A DNA stretch of 64,000 nucleotides. Source: Marasmius tenuissimus (Eukaryota > Basidiomycota > Agaricomycetes > Agaricales > Marasmiaceae). The notes under the pieces are model-generated. The model did not search any database. It was not told the DNA's origin and was given only the letters and a program-made list of their open reading frames with translations. How positions within the stretch are numbered: position 1 is the first letter of the stretch; every line of letters begins with the position of its first letter. Shown here in pieces: positions 45,351 through 57,861 of this stretch. The translations under genes and the position numbers were made by a program. The DNA is taken from contig JAQOTA010000053.1 in assembly GCA_029532415.1 (NCBI GenBank), positions 6,448,001 through 6,512,000 on the forward strand. The letters are read 5' to 3'.

Positions 45351-46461
45351 GCTTAAGAACAAAGAACCAACGGAATTCCCCTCGCAGCTTATATAGTTGG
45401 GCGAAGACGGCTATCTAGCCAAATCAGCGGGAGCATGCTGATGATAATGAGGTAAACCGGGAGATGATCAATGAGAACACCCACCATGCCCTTTAACACC
45501 TTGATGTAACTTCGGCATTTGCCGTGAGAGCTGTGCCAAATTCGTCGCTGTGATCTGTATCACTGGTCGCAACAGCCCGCGTACTTTCCGGGAGGGTGAT
45601 AGCTACATAACTTTCTTCTCACTTGTTCTGACTTTGAAAAATGCCTTTGTGCCGCTGATATACTGCACTCTCCCCGCCAAATCGGAGATCAGACCGAAAA
45701 CAAAGAGTGCAAGGGAAAAGGAGAGGGACCGCTAGTCAGCATCACTTTCCCGTAGCCAGCGGCTCGCCGCGCTTTATTATTGAGTATTGTATAGACATGA
45801 AACCGGTTTGGCTGGGTCGGATCTACAGACTTGATCAACAAAGAGTTCTGTCCACCCACTCAAGAACTAAGGCAGCCACCGTGTCGAATTGGCCTGGTCA
45901 TCACGGATCACCTCGCTTTGCTCAGATTGAGAGATCGAACGACTTTTTCCAATATGAAGCGATTAAGCTAGTCTCGCAGGCCGAAAGGTACAGCATGAAC
46001 GTTGCTGGGTTCACTAGCTCAAAAATTCGACGGTTCAGAGCTTCGAACTGCTATCGACAGGCCAAGGTTGGGCCCAGGAAAATGCCTCACGAAACTTGAG
46101 CAATGCATAAAAGCTACCTTGGGCACACCGGGTTGTCACAAGGGAAGATAAAACCGGAGTAATCCCCTTATTTCGTCTCATCCTTTGAATACTAAGAAAT
46201 GACAGGCCTACTGATTATCAGCGCTGAAGACGGCGGTGGCAAAATGGTTCTTCCTGACACAATAGGCGGGGCCGACCATTGTGCAAGGAAGATTAGAGGG
46301 AAAAGATAAAGGGGAAACCAAAACGGATAATTCCCGATACTGATAAGTATTGGGTTTTACCAAAAGTGCGAAAAAATAGTTTCTGCGGGCATCCAATCTG
46401 ATCTCGTGACTTTTTACCCACAATCACATGCATTGAGCAGTGACCCCTGATCAAAGTCATT
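45351..46461. other. Intergenic region
   Basis: An open frame at 45707-46099 has no recognisable features. Nothing else seen. Confidence 0.35.
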
Positions 46462-47360
46462 GTCAAGGGCAAGGGGTGTCACCAAAAAAAATTTTATATA
46501 TGATGTTCCCATACAAACTTAAGGCCCTTTGGGACCCCCCCTCCCTCCTTCCTCCTACCATTTTGGGTGTTGAATCCGTGGACTATAATTAGATCCCGGT
46601 ATATCCGAAGTCCCGGTTCATACTTCCCGTCATGGTATTATGCGGGACTATTGTTCCATTTATCATTTCTACTTATGATCATATGTACAAATTCTATTGT
46701 TGTCCTTTTATGGTATTTACTAGTGTCTCTACATGTATATAAGCTTGTAGTTCTCTACTTGAATCTACAGTGTGCTTGAGCTTCTATGTCTCGCCTCTAT
46801 CTCTCTAAACTCCTCTCTGGTAAGTAGTAGTGTAGCCATGTTGTAGTCCTCTGCGCTAGGCGTCATGCCGGCTCATCATTGGGAAGGCGTTTCCCACAGT
46901 CACATGCCCACTTCACCTATTGAACACGTCCTGACAATGTATTTTCCAGTCTCAGTTGGTGCTAATGTTGCTTAAAAAGTACTGAGAGCCTCTGAATACA
47001 GTAGGACTCAAGTGGGTCACTTGAGGGAATTGTATGTCCAATACGAAGGCACGAAACCCAGACTCCAGACTTCGGTATACCTTCCAAGTTTGGTGATCCG
47101 TGCAGTTCACACCTGTTCACACTGAATTTTGGGACAAAAACTCGACAAAAACATCTAATATTGGGCCTTGTTGGCCGTCTACTTCAATCTCCAGCCTCTG
47201 AGCACTCTGAATGAGTGTCAAAATGTTATGAAAGGTCTCCCTGGACCCCCCAAGGTCCGCTCAAGGGGGGGTCACTTTTTGACCTTAACGGCTCGGGGAC
47301 CCCCCCTCCCCCCCTACCCCATATGACCGAGATGCCCGGGTGACACCCCTTGGTCAAGGG
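46462..47360. mobile_element. hAT-like non-autonomous DNA transposon with 8-bp target duplication
   Basis: The 883-bp element spans 46470-47352. Its ends are exact 14-bp inverted repeats, CAAGGGGTGTCACC at 46470-46483 and GGTGACACCCCTTG at 47339-47352. The 8-bp direct repeat GTCAAGGG flanks it at 46462-46469 and 47353-47360. Eight-base duplications and CA.GGG-type ends are typical of the hAT superfamily. Subterminal C-rich tracts (GGGACCCCCCCTCCC) recur near both ends. There is no transposase frame, so it needs a helper element elsewhere. The perfect ends and duplication suggest a fairly recent insertion. Confidence 0.85.
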
Positions 47361-50300
47361 TCTCGTTCATCCTCCAGTTTTGAAGGTCTCGTAAGAACCT
47401 TTATCTTGCAAATGTCTCAACTATTCATTGGAAAGTGCTCACTTTAATCGGCCTCTGTGCTTCACATGCACAGCTCACCGCTTACATTCTTATGGATGTG
47501 ATTGTGAGTTGCCCGGCTTGGTTCAGCTTCCCTATGGTATCAATACCAGATCCCCATGATATTGCTAAGGGATCCATTCCGCTATACGTTGGGAAGGGCT
47601 CCCCCTCCTCCCTCCTGGAAGGAGCTGGCCGAAGGCCGAGTGACGACCAGGAGGGAGGCCACTAAGTAAAAATTGATTATCTCTTGTGGTCACCACTGGC
47701 TATCCGTACCGCACTCATGTAAATAGTCTGAGTACAAGCAGGTTGGACCTCAACATAATCCGAGATCCTTGTTTTGGCCTACAAGTAGGGTGTTAGGGAA
47801 CCCATAACACTGAGCAGTGAGAATGTAGATTGCAATCGAGAGTTCTGGTGAGGAACAGGCAGTATTGGGCCCTGCCGCTTGCTGGCGTCGGTGAAATATA
47901 ATTTTCCCACGTGTAGGAGATGGTATTTTACGTTTGACAAAGGAATAGTAGTATCATTTATTTTTCGTCCAGTAAGTTTCTTGTTTCTTGTCCGGAATAG
48001 GAAAAAGAAAGCCGAGAGCTTTCCCGCTGGGGAAATAAAGACTAAAATTATTGACATCCCGCCCGGGATAGCGAAAATAATCCAAACTATATTGCCGCAG
48101 TCATGTTATAGGAATCACGCCTCGAGAATAACGTGGGCGCGACGCGCCTTTGTGCAGATGCACCTCAGGTACGGTCTCCCGCTACGTTGCCACTCAAATC
48201 AACACCTAATCTCTCTTATGGACTTGTACCCCACCTTAGTACCCCCAAGACATCAACCTGGAGTGAATGTCAGCAATTCGATCGGCCTTTTTGGCCGCAA
48301 ATTATGGCTCCTGGTTCAGTAACCTTCCTATAGCCTCTTCGTGCCCTCTTTCAAAAGTCTCAGCGCCCACGTTATTCTCCAGAAGTAATATTGGTTACAT
48401 GCTATGGGTAAAATAAGTCATACCCCTGCCGGAAAAGGTATCATTCAGCACAAAGGATATCACTCAAAAGCCTATCAAATTTCTTGACGTTTGTCTGGGG
48501 AAATATATAGGGTTTTTCGGAGGGGAAAGAGCATACAAAACTGCCATAAAAAGAAAGAAACCCCGGATGGAAAATATCATTATCTACTCGTGGGAAAGGC
48601 TTTTGATCCCTTTCAGCTTTCCCTTCCAATATTTCGCGCGCCGAAGTTGGTGCCGCCTGTTGTGTGATAGGCTGTACGACATGCCCTTCACGACTCTTCG
48701 ATTCTTGCCGGCGTGAATGAAAAGCGGCCCATACAAGTCGACATTCCATTTGTACAAAAGACAAGGTATTGTTTAGCGACGGCTAGAACCAGGGGCGTTG
48801 AAACGAAGCTCGGAAGATGATCGTGATGGGAGGAAAGTGAGCCGAAGTGCCAGACGATAATAAACTCCGCCCTCATGTCTCCTCGACTCGTATTTTTCGG
48901 ACATCTTCCGAGTAATATAAGGTATTTCAATTCGGCTAATGCCATTGTTATTATTTCTTCTCAAACAGTTATCCGTCGGCGCACAAAACGACACATGAGG
49001 CGTCTTACGCTACGTATGTTCCACAAGTTCATACACAAGAAGACGTCGTTTGAACTTTGAGGGATTACTGGAGTGCGTCGAGGTATCCAAAGGTGTAATT
49101 TCATAACTAGAACGGTTGTTTGTAGTCGGTGGTACCAGTAGAAACTATCACAGGAAACTCGGCACTTAGTACTATGTAGCATCTTTCTCGAGACGGGCAC
49201 TCATCCTAGCTGTTCCTTACACCCAGTGTTCTGTGGTAAAAGAGGTATGAAAAAGGGCACTCTCCGAAGTCCTACGAAAGTCTCGCATTTAGGTACAGTA
49301 CCCGAGTTCGATTTTGTCATTGCCAGATCACCCCACTGTCGATATGGAGAAGGAGAAGTGTTACACGCCAGCAGGGTTCATATGCTGAACGCCGATTCCG
49401 GGACCGAACGAGGTTCCTTTCAATGGATGGCCGCGATCTCCACTTCTGCATGGTCACCACGGGTAGGTTCGACACACTCGCTGGTGCGCCGGCAGGCACT
49501 CATGCACACGGATCCAATAAATTCCGGGTGCCAGCTGTTTTCATAGTTCGAGGCCATTCGCAAAATTTTAAGGCTGACCAAGCTGTCCAACCCCACAGTG
49601 AGGTCACGTAGCACGCCCACAAAGAACCACAGCACGACCGCGTCGTCGACCGACGGAAAGCATAGCAATCTGTCACCTGTGGAGTAGGGGCAGATTGGTC
49701 AGCCTCGAGGCAATCCGAGGGTGGCCTCGCACTATGAAAACGACTAGAAAACGGCTGTCATTCTCCTCGTCGTCTACCCCTTCATTGACGTCATACCTAC
49801 CGTTCTCACCACTGCGGAGTTTTGTAGACAATTGTCGGTGATCTGTCTGCTTCCATTGCCACGGCTAGCCCTTCTAGCAGGCTCCCTCTCCACACTGCTA
49901 CTTCGGATGGTCAATGTTGTGGTAACACAACTTGGAAATACTACCATATCAGAGACAAAGGGTTTGCTGGCTTACGCCTACACATTCATTCGGATACTAC
50001 GCTTCTACAATAATCAACTTGCTGCCGTATCAGAAATTTCTTGCTCATTGCCCTTGTTTACCCGTACTCTTACCATCTCGACGTCATACCACATCCATCA
50101 GACCTATCTTCGATAAAGTCTGCGGTAAAGCAATTGTCCGAATCAATCTATCCGCTCTTCCAATCCCTGTGGTGCCTATTTTTCAAGCTCGGCTTCATCA
50201 TCTTGGGCCTGGATGTCGCCCATTTTTCTGTCTCTTCTTTGTCTTTCAGCGCCTCGCAGACGCATGAAAATAATGACACCCAAGTTGTGTACGGATTCTC

Positions 50301-53300
50301 TGCTCAAGGGATAAATTGCCGTGGTCACGGCATGAGTAAGATGCAGATAACCGTTCACAGCCGTTGTCGGCCTGTACAGGCTAACCAGTGCGTTCCTGGC
50401 AGGTTATGTCAAAACTCCCACAGGCTGGATCTGTTGGCACAAAATGAGAGGATCCCTTCAGTTGTTTCAACCGACGACTGTGCCCATGGTAGCCGCTATG
50501 CATTTTCTGAGCATTTTCATTCTCCTGATTGCTCAGCAGTAGTGCAAAGTTCTAGTCCGTCGCTTTTTTGGGCCAGTCAGCGTGTCAGCCTGCGAGACCG
50601 GCTAAACAGCCGGAACTTCCGGTGAAATCTGCATCTTCCTGATGGGCGCAATCTGCATGTATCATAATATCTGATTCTGTTCGCAACTGTTCATCTTCGT
50701 CGTGAAAAATCCAACTCTAGCACAATCAGATGGGAACCCGGTTGATACCCAACCAGGCTACGCTGTCATCCCCGCGATGCAGATCAAAGCTAAGTTGCTT
50801 TTTGAGGCTGGGCTACGCCTACTCCTACGAAAGAGAAAGATATGAGTCCGATATCACCAACAATCCGATTGGTATGCAGATTAGAATGGTGCAGGGGTGT
50901 ATTGATTACTTTTCCTTCTTGAATCTCGGGAACCAAAGGATGCCGAGTTCCCAGCATTGCGATATGATTAATACTTTTGATAGTGGCGTGGAAGAGCCTA
51001 TAATCATATCTATCGAGTGAGTCTCAAATCTGTGTGGAGGGTACCGATGGACTGAGATTTTGGCATGAATCATCAACCAAGTATGAGCTCACGTTTGCGA
51101 GCGTTGATGTACAGTCGTGTCCCTATGAGTCGAGATGGTACAAAAAAACTGATCGTATTCAAGAACCGCACAAAATATCATCGCTTACGAGCCAGGATTG
51201 ATGATTGTTCCCGGAAGGTTTCATCTGACGTTCTCTCAAAATCACCACCTTCTGACCGCAAACTGTACTTGTTACAGCGATACGATGCGATAATATCACT
51301 CATGGAAATTGTAGGTTCAGAGGTCTGGTCGAAAACGTTACTCAAGCAATTTGAGACCTCGGGCTGCTCAATTATAGTGAGGAGAACCGATTCGGAGGCG
51401 CCGTCGTTTGATCTATGCGTGTTTAAATTTGACTTCGGGCCGGGAGAAACTCACACCCTTGAGGTTCTGCAACTTAGCTGAGGAAGTATCATCTCATTGG
51501 CTACCGGTCAAAGACCATCAATATGTACTTGTATATCTATAAGGTTCAATCATCGGGAAGATCACAAAAAACTGGTCTTGGCCGTTCCTGGCTATTTTAC
51601 ACTGAGGATCAGGGCCCTCCTGATGGCTATGTCTGTTTTTGCACACAGGCTGAGTTTTGAGCACACAAACCCGGCCATACAGCCAATTTCCCGAGGTAAA
51701 ATGTGGGCTCACAATCATTTTCAGTCTGGATAGACCATGCTGATGGTATTTATCTTTTCATTATTATGATATACAGTTCTCCGAGTGCGGTATTTGCATA
51801 GCTTTTTGGACTTTTGAGCCTGTCAGACTGCGAGAATGGCTGAAAAGCCAAGAGCTGCCGGAACCGGCCGCCGGAAAATTTAATCGTCTTCCTGATGATC
51901 ACTACCTCTTGTGAGGGAGGCAGCCACGAAATCGACATCCCGGAGAACTCGGCAAGACAGTGATTAACTTTCGACTGCCTTCCAAATGATTTACCGGATC
52001 GTTCGTGATCACGCCCAACGAATTATCGTCATTCTTGATGTAGGCGACCTCACAATGCCACTATCAGCTGTACCGACTCCTCGGACGATAATGGAGACAA
52101 CGAGAAGCGGCGTGTTTAGGCTACGAGCATCAGACGGTACAGTGTTTGACACTCGTAAATGAATTTGCCAGTAGCATAAGAGGATTGAGGGCCCAACTTC
52201 AGCCATTGAAGGATGAATTAGACGTATACATTCAGAGGCGCTCTCCCAGCACTGCCAGGCAGTGGAAGCAAGAGGATTTTCGAACGAGAGACTCGCATGA
52301 GACTCACGTCTGATGAATCTCTTGAGTCTTCACCTTCAATTAGCTTTGAAACATAAATGCATAATCGCTTCGAGCTAAAAGCTTGGTCGTCTTCCGGAGG
52401 TATTAGCGATAATCATCAATATTAACGTTAGCATCTACCAGCTCAGGGAGAACTTTTGGAGAAAGCTAAGTGGAATTGGCTCGAAGCTTCACATGGATCA
52501 TATACACGTGAATCACCTATATCAGGATGTTTCTCACGATGCCGCAACGCGTCGTTCGTCCACTGTGACGCGTTCAACAACGTTGGAATGACATTGAACC
52601 GTCCGTTGACATCCAATTGTCTACAGAATCCAAGTGTAAGCTCAAATTCCCTCCTGATTCACGTGAGCAAAGTTTTTTTGCTGATTGTACATCTTGAAAT
52701 ACGAAGTCTCGGACGAGCAAAACAGCCAAGGTACTACCAGCCCGCCAGGTCTTGACGGGCGCTTGGGATGTTCACATGATATGACTCCCAGGTTTCGAGA
52801 CTCTCGATACTAACCAGGTACTTACTCTCTCACGACCAGAAAATGGAGCCCTCGACTTCTTGTCTGCGTATCAGGCGGGATACACTTCAGAGGCTTCTCC
52901 GCTGACAGTACTTGGCATCTTTGAGTGTTTTTTTGGAGTGCTTCTTTTTTTGCGTATCATATTAACGGTCAGGATTCTGTCGTGAGTCACTTATTTACAA
53001 CAACACACGAGCAGGACGGACTCGTCGATTAAATCAGGGCGACAAACAGGCTTTGATGTTGATGAAACACAGGTGATCATTCGTCCGGATATACATCACT
53101 GTTAATTTCACGCTTCTATTAGGGCCGACCACAGCATTTCTGAGCAAAGACAGGCGGATTAGTGGCGCACGGTCCTGTTTCCTCTGATAATTGGTTCAAC
53201 GAGGCGACGGACTGATGTTGAGACCACCTTCGGCGGGGCAATAGAGGAGTGTTTGGGGCTACAGAGATGAGATAGGTGAGCCACACACCTCGGATTTTTG

Positions 53301-53469
53301 TCTCGGTGAATCGATATGACTATTTTCATCAGTTCTGGTTAGGTCCTTATGTGGAAACTATGAAATCACTGGTATCATTCTTCGATCATGTTCATGGACA
53401 CCAATGCTGCACGTAGACAGTGGGGTCGCGGATGCAATGGATGTTGAACACCTCACATAAACGGACGAC
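47361..53469. other. Six-kilobase gene-poor stretch
   Basis: No gene could be established. The best open frames (47879-48322, 50041-50625, 51065-51481, all plus strand) lack recognisable domains; the 138-codon frame at 51065 (MNHQPSMSSRLRALMYSRV) is the most protein-like. Two segments at about 50560-50640 and 51797-51890 resemble each other, sharing TTTTTGG, GTCAGxCTGCGAGA, GGCTxAAAxAGCC and CTTCCTGATG. They look like diverged copies of one old repeat. The stretch probably consists of decayed mobile DNA. Confidence 0.4.
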
Positions 53470-55017
53470 ATGAAGGACATATCCCATTTTTCCCTTTTTC
53501 CCTCTCACCCAAATCCAGCACATATGATCTCCCACTTCTTTCAAGGCGCTAGGAATATAAAGATTGGACGAAATGCTGCGTTCCAACAGGTCAAAGGGGA
53601 TGTAATTCACAACCATAATGGTTGTACAACTTGTCAGAAGCCGGAGGAAAATGGCGCAATGGTACTCAACGATCTGCTCATTAGCAATGTTACTGATGAA
53701 TATAACGCCCTTTTAGCCCAGGCAGGATCGGTATCGGGAATTTTTTGAGGGCGACATCGTTTACCTAGAGCAAACGTGGTCAAAGGAGACAAAGATGGTG
53801 CTTCAGACGGCTTCGGTGGCGGAAAACGGTACAGGAACAAGAATCGAGGTGGTGAGAAGGCTACATACCGCTGCAGTTTACCCAAACCGCGACTGGACGG
53901 TCACTGTGGCCACTTTTAAGCCAAAAGAGGGAGGTGACAGGAATACTATACGACTGGTGAGTCCGAGTTGAACTTTATCGTAGAGTAAAAGTGATGACAC
54001 AGATAAGTTGTGGAAAGAGCTGTATGATACATACTCAACTCATAGGTAAGGTTTCAATCTGACGCGAAAATCGAAGACTTTTAAGCTGAACAGGGAGCGT
54101 AGGTTACCGTGCCTCGCACAGATGATGGGACTAGTAAAGGCAGAGGTACCGACTTTTGTCTTCCACGAAGGTAAGGAGGATTGAGGGGGAAATCCAATCG
54201 CATACATTGACTATTTAAGCATGCCAGAGCTAGCCAACGGATGGAGTTTCATGAAGCGTTATCCCGAAGACGGAATAGTATTTCTCTACCTTGAGTACAC
54301 GCTTGTATGTTCATCTCATCTCGAGCGTCGAGTCTTTGCTGATCGGAGCTTCAGAACATCGCCGCTCAAGCGCTCTGTGCCGACAAAACGTTGACGTTTC
54401 CTGTAAGTGGACTACTTTGAACGTTGGAACGTTGAGTCGGCTAAAAATAGCACAATAGGTGTCGACGTGGTTTGGGGACTGGATGTTCAATCTTGATACC
54501 AACTCCTGGCAATATGACGTCGCTTCTGCTTCCACCGTAGAATGCGAGGATGGAACGCTTTTACATAGCCCCATTCCACTTCCTCGAGGCACCCAACCCC
54601 AGCTCAATCCCGACGACATAACCACTTGCTTTGAGGGGACACTCGGCGATGTCTTGTATCTGTATGCGTCCTCGGGATGCACATGTGAAAAGGACTTGTC
54701 AGAATATGCATCGCCTGACCTCTTGACCATTGGGGCTGTCGCCGAATTCCAAGGAGGGATTGCTGCCCACTTTCCTTCCACTCCGTCCCCTGAATGGCAC
54801 TTTGAAGATCATTGCTATAACATTACCGCCAGTTACTCCACCGAAAGTAAGTCTCTAATTTTTATCCATTCGTTCATTTCCTAATCGAATTAGTCACCTC
54901 CCGTGTCGACTTGAAACTCCAAAACGTCGACAACGCCCGATTATATTTATGCTTCTCGTTGCGCCTTCCCCCAGAGGAGCGTAACCGACTCCGCGCCGCC
55001 TACCTCAGCCAGTAATT
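53470..55017 (+). pseudogene. Basidiomycete-specific protein gene, frameshifted and truncated at the 3' end
   Basis: Exon 1 from ATG 53470 contains SHFFQGARNIKIGRNAAFQQ and DVIHNHNG, a start typical of a large agaricomycete family of unknown function. Near 53727 the frame shifts by one base; the next frame continues RYREFFEGDIVYLEQTW and DWTVTVATFKPKEGG. Six further short exons follow with good splice sites, giving KLWKELYDTYSTH, RLPCLAQMMGLVKAEVPTFV, IVFLYLEYTL, WFGDWMFNLDTNSWQYDV, and in the last exon VTSRVDLKLQNVDNARLYLC with RNRLRAAYLSQ. The family normally continues well past AYLSQ, but here a stop is followed at once by a repeat. So the gene is truncated. It may still be transcribed. 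Confidence 0.6.
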
Positions 55018-55375
55018 GTCGGAAAAAAAATTTCGGTTTGATAAGGCCCTGTAAGGGCCATAAGGCTCCATAAGACGGATCTCAATATAATTGCTTACGA
55101 TAAACGGCGATATATCACGAGAGGCGGGCACGGTCGGCCTCTTAAGGCCTTATTAGGAAATGGGATTACCGTAATGGATAGGGCGGGGGCAGGGTGCTCA
55201 CAAGGCAGGCAAAACCGTTATCGTAAGGGCGGAGCTCTCTTACGAGCTTAGCCTCTTACGACCTGCCTGGATTTATTGTGAACCCCTGGGATCGAACCCG
55301 CAGCCTCATGATGAGGCCCCCAGCCCTTGCAAGGTCCCTCGCCATTTTGGCTTTTTTTCCACTAGGCCATACAGC
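55018..55375 (-). repeat. tRNA-derived SINE-like repeat
   Basis: On the minus strand there is an A-box TGGCCTAGTGG (55369-55359) and a B-box GGTTCGATCCC (55298-55288), the internal promoter of RNA polymerase III genes. The distance between them and the long non-tRNA body downstream (to about 55018) fit a tRNA-derived SINE rather than a tRNA. The body has several short palindromes (GGCCCTTACAGGGCC, GGCCTTAAGAGGCC). It begins right where the gene at 53470 loses its reading frame. Target duplications were not identified. Confidence 0.55.
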
Positions 55376-55703
55376 CTTATTTATGTACTAAAATGGGTTT
55401 AATTTAACTACTCTGTCACAATATATAATACCCTAATACAACTCGTTGCTCAGAGTGTATCCAATCATGGGCGGCAACACGGTTGTGCACTCAAAGACGG
55501 GCTCAATGGGCGATGTTCGTAGGATTCAGAAGAGCAAGCGCCAGTATATTGTTCAATGGTTATTAGGCACAAATCGGTAAATTGTCGTACGGTAGGCTCG
55601 CAACTACATATATTTTATAAGCGTAGCTACGATATAACTTTGTAGATACGAGTCATTTAGCAAGAAAACAGTAGTAGAATGGAGACCGAGTGAAAGGAAA
55701 GGT
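55376..55703. other. Short intergenic region
   Basis: Between the SINE-like repeat and the gene ending at 55704. Nothing recognised. Confidence 0.4.
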
Positions 55704-57536
55704 CTACTTCTTCCTGGCAGCACGTTTGGTCTTTGTAGGTAGAGCAGCTTCATCCTCCCCATTGTCATTTGCTTCGGTACCAGGGGCATTACGAGTACTG
55801 CGACGAGCACCGCTAGCACCAGCGCCAGCGCCACCACGAGCACGAGCACGAGTGCTGGATGCAGCAGGCTTCGGTGCGGCAGCAGGCTCCGATGCGGCGA
55901 GCTCTGATGCATCATGATCATGCACAAGAGTATCCGGTTCGTCGCCGATGGGAGACTCTGCCGCCTCAACGTCAACTGTAACTGGTTCCGGAGCCGAAGG
56001 AACGGTGGGCGAAGTTAATGGGGCAGGCTGCGGGTCGGGATGAGAGGTTTCTTCACCGGGAGCTGGGCCGACAGAGGGAGATGATCCTGCTGAAAATAAC
56101 ATTAGGAAAGGCAGGCTGAGAGAAGCACGAAAGGTACAATACTCACCGAGGGTCAAGTCCACCAGCGCCTGGCTGATGGCACCCACACGCGTTTCCTCTT
56201 GCTCGGCCGTGTGATTGGCAGTTCCCTTAAAAACACGCGCATTGAGGTGGCTGAAGAGATTACTTGTCCACGAAGGGCTGGAAGTCATAGAGCCTTCAAT
56301 CAACTGGTGAAAGCTGCGATAATTGTCCCAGTAGTCTATCTTTGACTTCCCGCCCTTCATACCCAAAGTATCGTCGCCGTTGAGCATGAATTGGATCTAA
56401 AAGGGTATCTTAGCCAAACATACCACACAGAAGAAAGGACCAGAACGTTGCTCACCATGACAGCCGTGAATGCAATGAACGCAGGAGTGACTTTTCTAAC
56501 TCCCCACATGTTGCCAACAAGGTTCTGGCGGACAACACTGGCGTTCTCCCCGAGAGACGCAGGTCCAAACAGAGTGACTCGCATGGCCTATGAGAATGTG
56601 AGTGGGACATGCAATATTTTCGACTGTGCACGTACCTTCCACACGTAGTCACTGAGGAACAATAAGGTCATATTGTATACCCCGCCAGGAAAGAGGAAGG
56701 ACGAAAAAGGACTGGAAGCCTGGCCAGGAGCACCGTTGGGAGCAGATCGCAACCGGCGCATTATATCGTTCTTTCCGCGTTCTGACCAAGAGTCGTTCTC
56801 CCAGAGAGCAGGGGGGATATTGGCATCCTCGAAAATTCGACCTGCAACTTTTCGAAGGTTCGACAACACCGTAGACTTCTGGGAGCTACCAGCCTGCATG
56901 AACTAGACCGAAGTATGAGTATCGAAGGGTAAGTGTCATGTTGTGGAAGCAACTTACCTTGTCTCGAAAGGCTATCGACTCGGCAGCGAGCTGGCGAGCC
57001 TCGTTACTACTCAAGAAACCATGGAGCTGCTTGACCATTCCCAGGTTATAGGCATCTACGCTGGCAAAACGCTCCGGCGACTGTGGATGAGGCATCGTGT
57101 CGTCTGGGTACTTCAAAAAAACCGATGTACTGGTCCACATCCCCTCCATCACAGCCCATTTTTTGCCGAGCTCCTTGACAGCGTCACCAGAGAAGGGCAT
57201 ACCTTCATCAGCCTTCGCCTTAGATCGTTTCCCGCGACGACTTCGAAGCACCACGATCTTCGCCTTCAGTTCAACCACTTTGAGGCGTAGCCCATCGTTC
57301 TGCGTTCGAAGGGCTTCAGCATTGTTCTGTAAATCAGCAATGATCTGAAATACGAGACACGATTGTCAATAATTTAACAACAGCGAGTAGGTGATGGTTA
57401 CCTGACGTGCTCTGGCGTCGCTGAGGGCACCAAGAGCTGGAAGCACAAACTCCTTGACTGGAATGGGGTCTTCCAGGTCGCTATCGGTCTCAGAACCAGC
57501 ATCGTCGGGTGGCGGAGGATTGCTTGCAGTTGACAT
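55704..57536 (-). CDS. Unknown protein with coiled coil and basic C-terminus, next to Plavaka
   Basis: Six minus-strand exons join cleanly. Start MSTASNPPPPDDAGSETDSD (ATG 57536), then IIADLQNNAEALRTQNDGLR (coiled coil, then a basic RSRRGKRSKAK). A central region has EGMWTSTSVFLKYPDD, AGRIFEDANIPPALWEND, FLFPGGVYNMTLLFLSDYVW, NMWGVRKVTPAFIAFTAVM, FMLNGDDT and KSKIDYWDNYRSFHQLIEGS. The last exon is Pro/Ala/Glu-rich and ends in an Arg/Gly/Ala stretch (RARARGGAGAGASGARRS) and KTKRAARKK (stop 55704-55706). It looks nuclear. Proteins of this kind are common in agaricomycete genomes with no known role. Its position beside a Plavaka transposase may mean co-mobilisation; that is inference. Confidence 0.7.
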
Positions 57537-57861
57537 TGCAGGAACTAGAAGAAACGCAAGTGTCAGTGAAGATTTGACACCAGCGACCCAACAATATTTA
57601 TAGAAAAGTGCTTGTCACGCGTTGAGCGCAATCGTTACCATCATCACTGCATTCGATATTATCGTACTTTGTTTTTTCTCTGAAGCGACGCATAGCTCTA
57701 TCGTTTGGGAGTGACTCGGTACATTCGGGCTTTTTACCCACTATCACCACCTCATGCCTTCAAATCCGATGGCGTGTTGAGTCTCTGCGAACCGAACTCA
57801 CTTCAGAATACGTCAAGATTCATGGGGAATGAACACACCTCCGGCTAATGCACCTGCCTGT

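Noticed and set aside
45707..46099. Plus-strand open frame of 130 codons
   Set aside because: Only frame length supports it; composition and motifs give no sign of coding.
47600..47665. Short inverted repeat of GGAGGGAGG type as a transposon end
   Set aside because: The palindromic segment is local (a hairpin) and no matching end or duplication was found.
49226..49668. Overlapping frames on both strands near 49.4 kb as a gene
   Set aside because: Neither strand shows splice-consistent continuation or a known domain.
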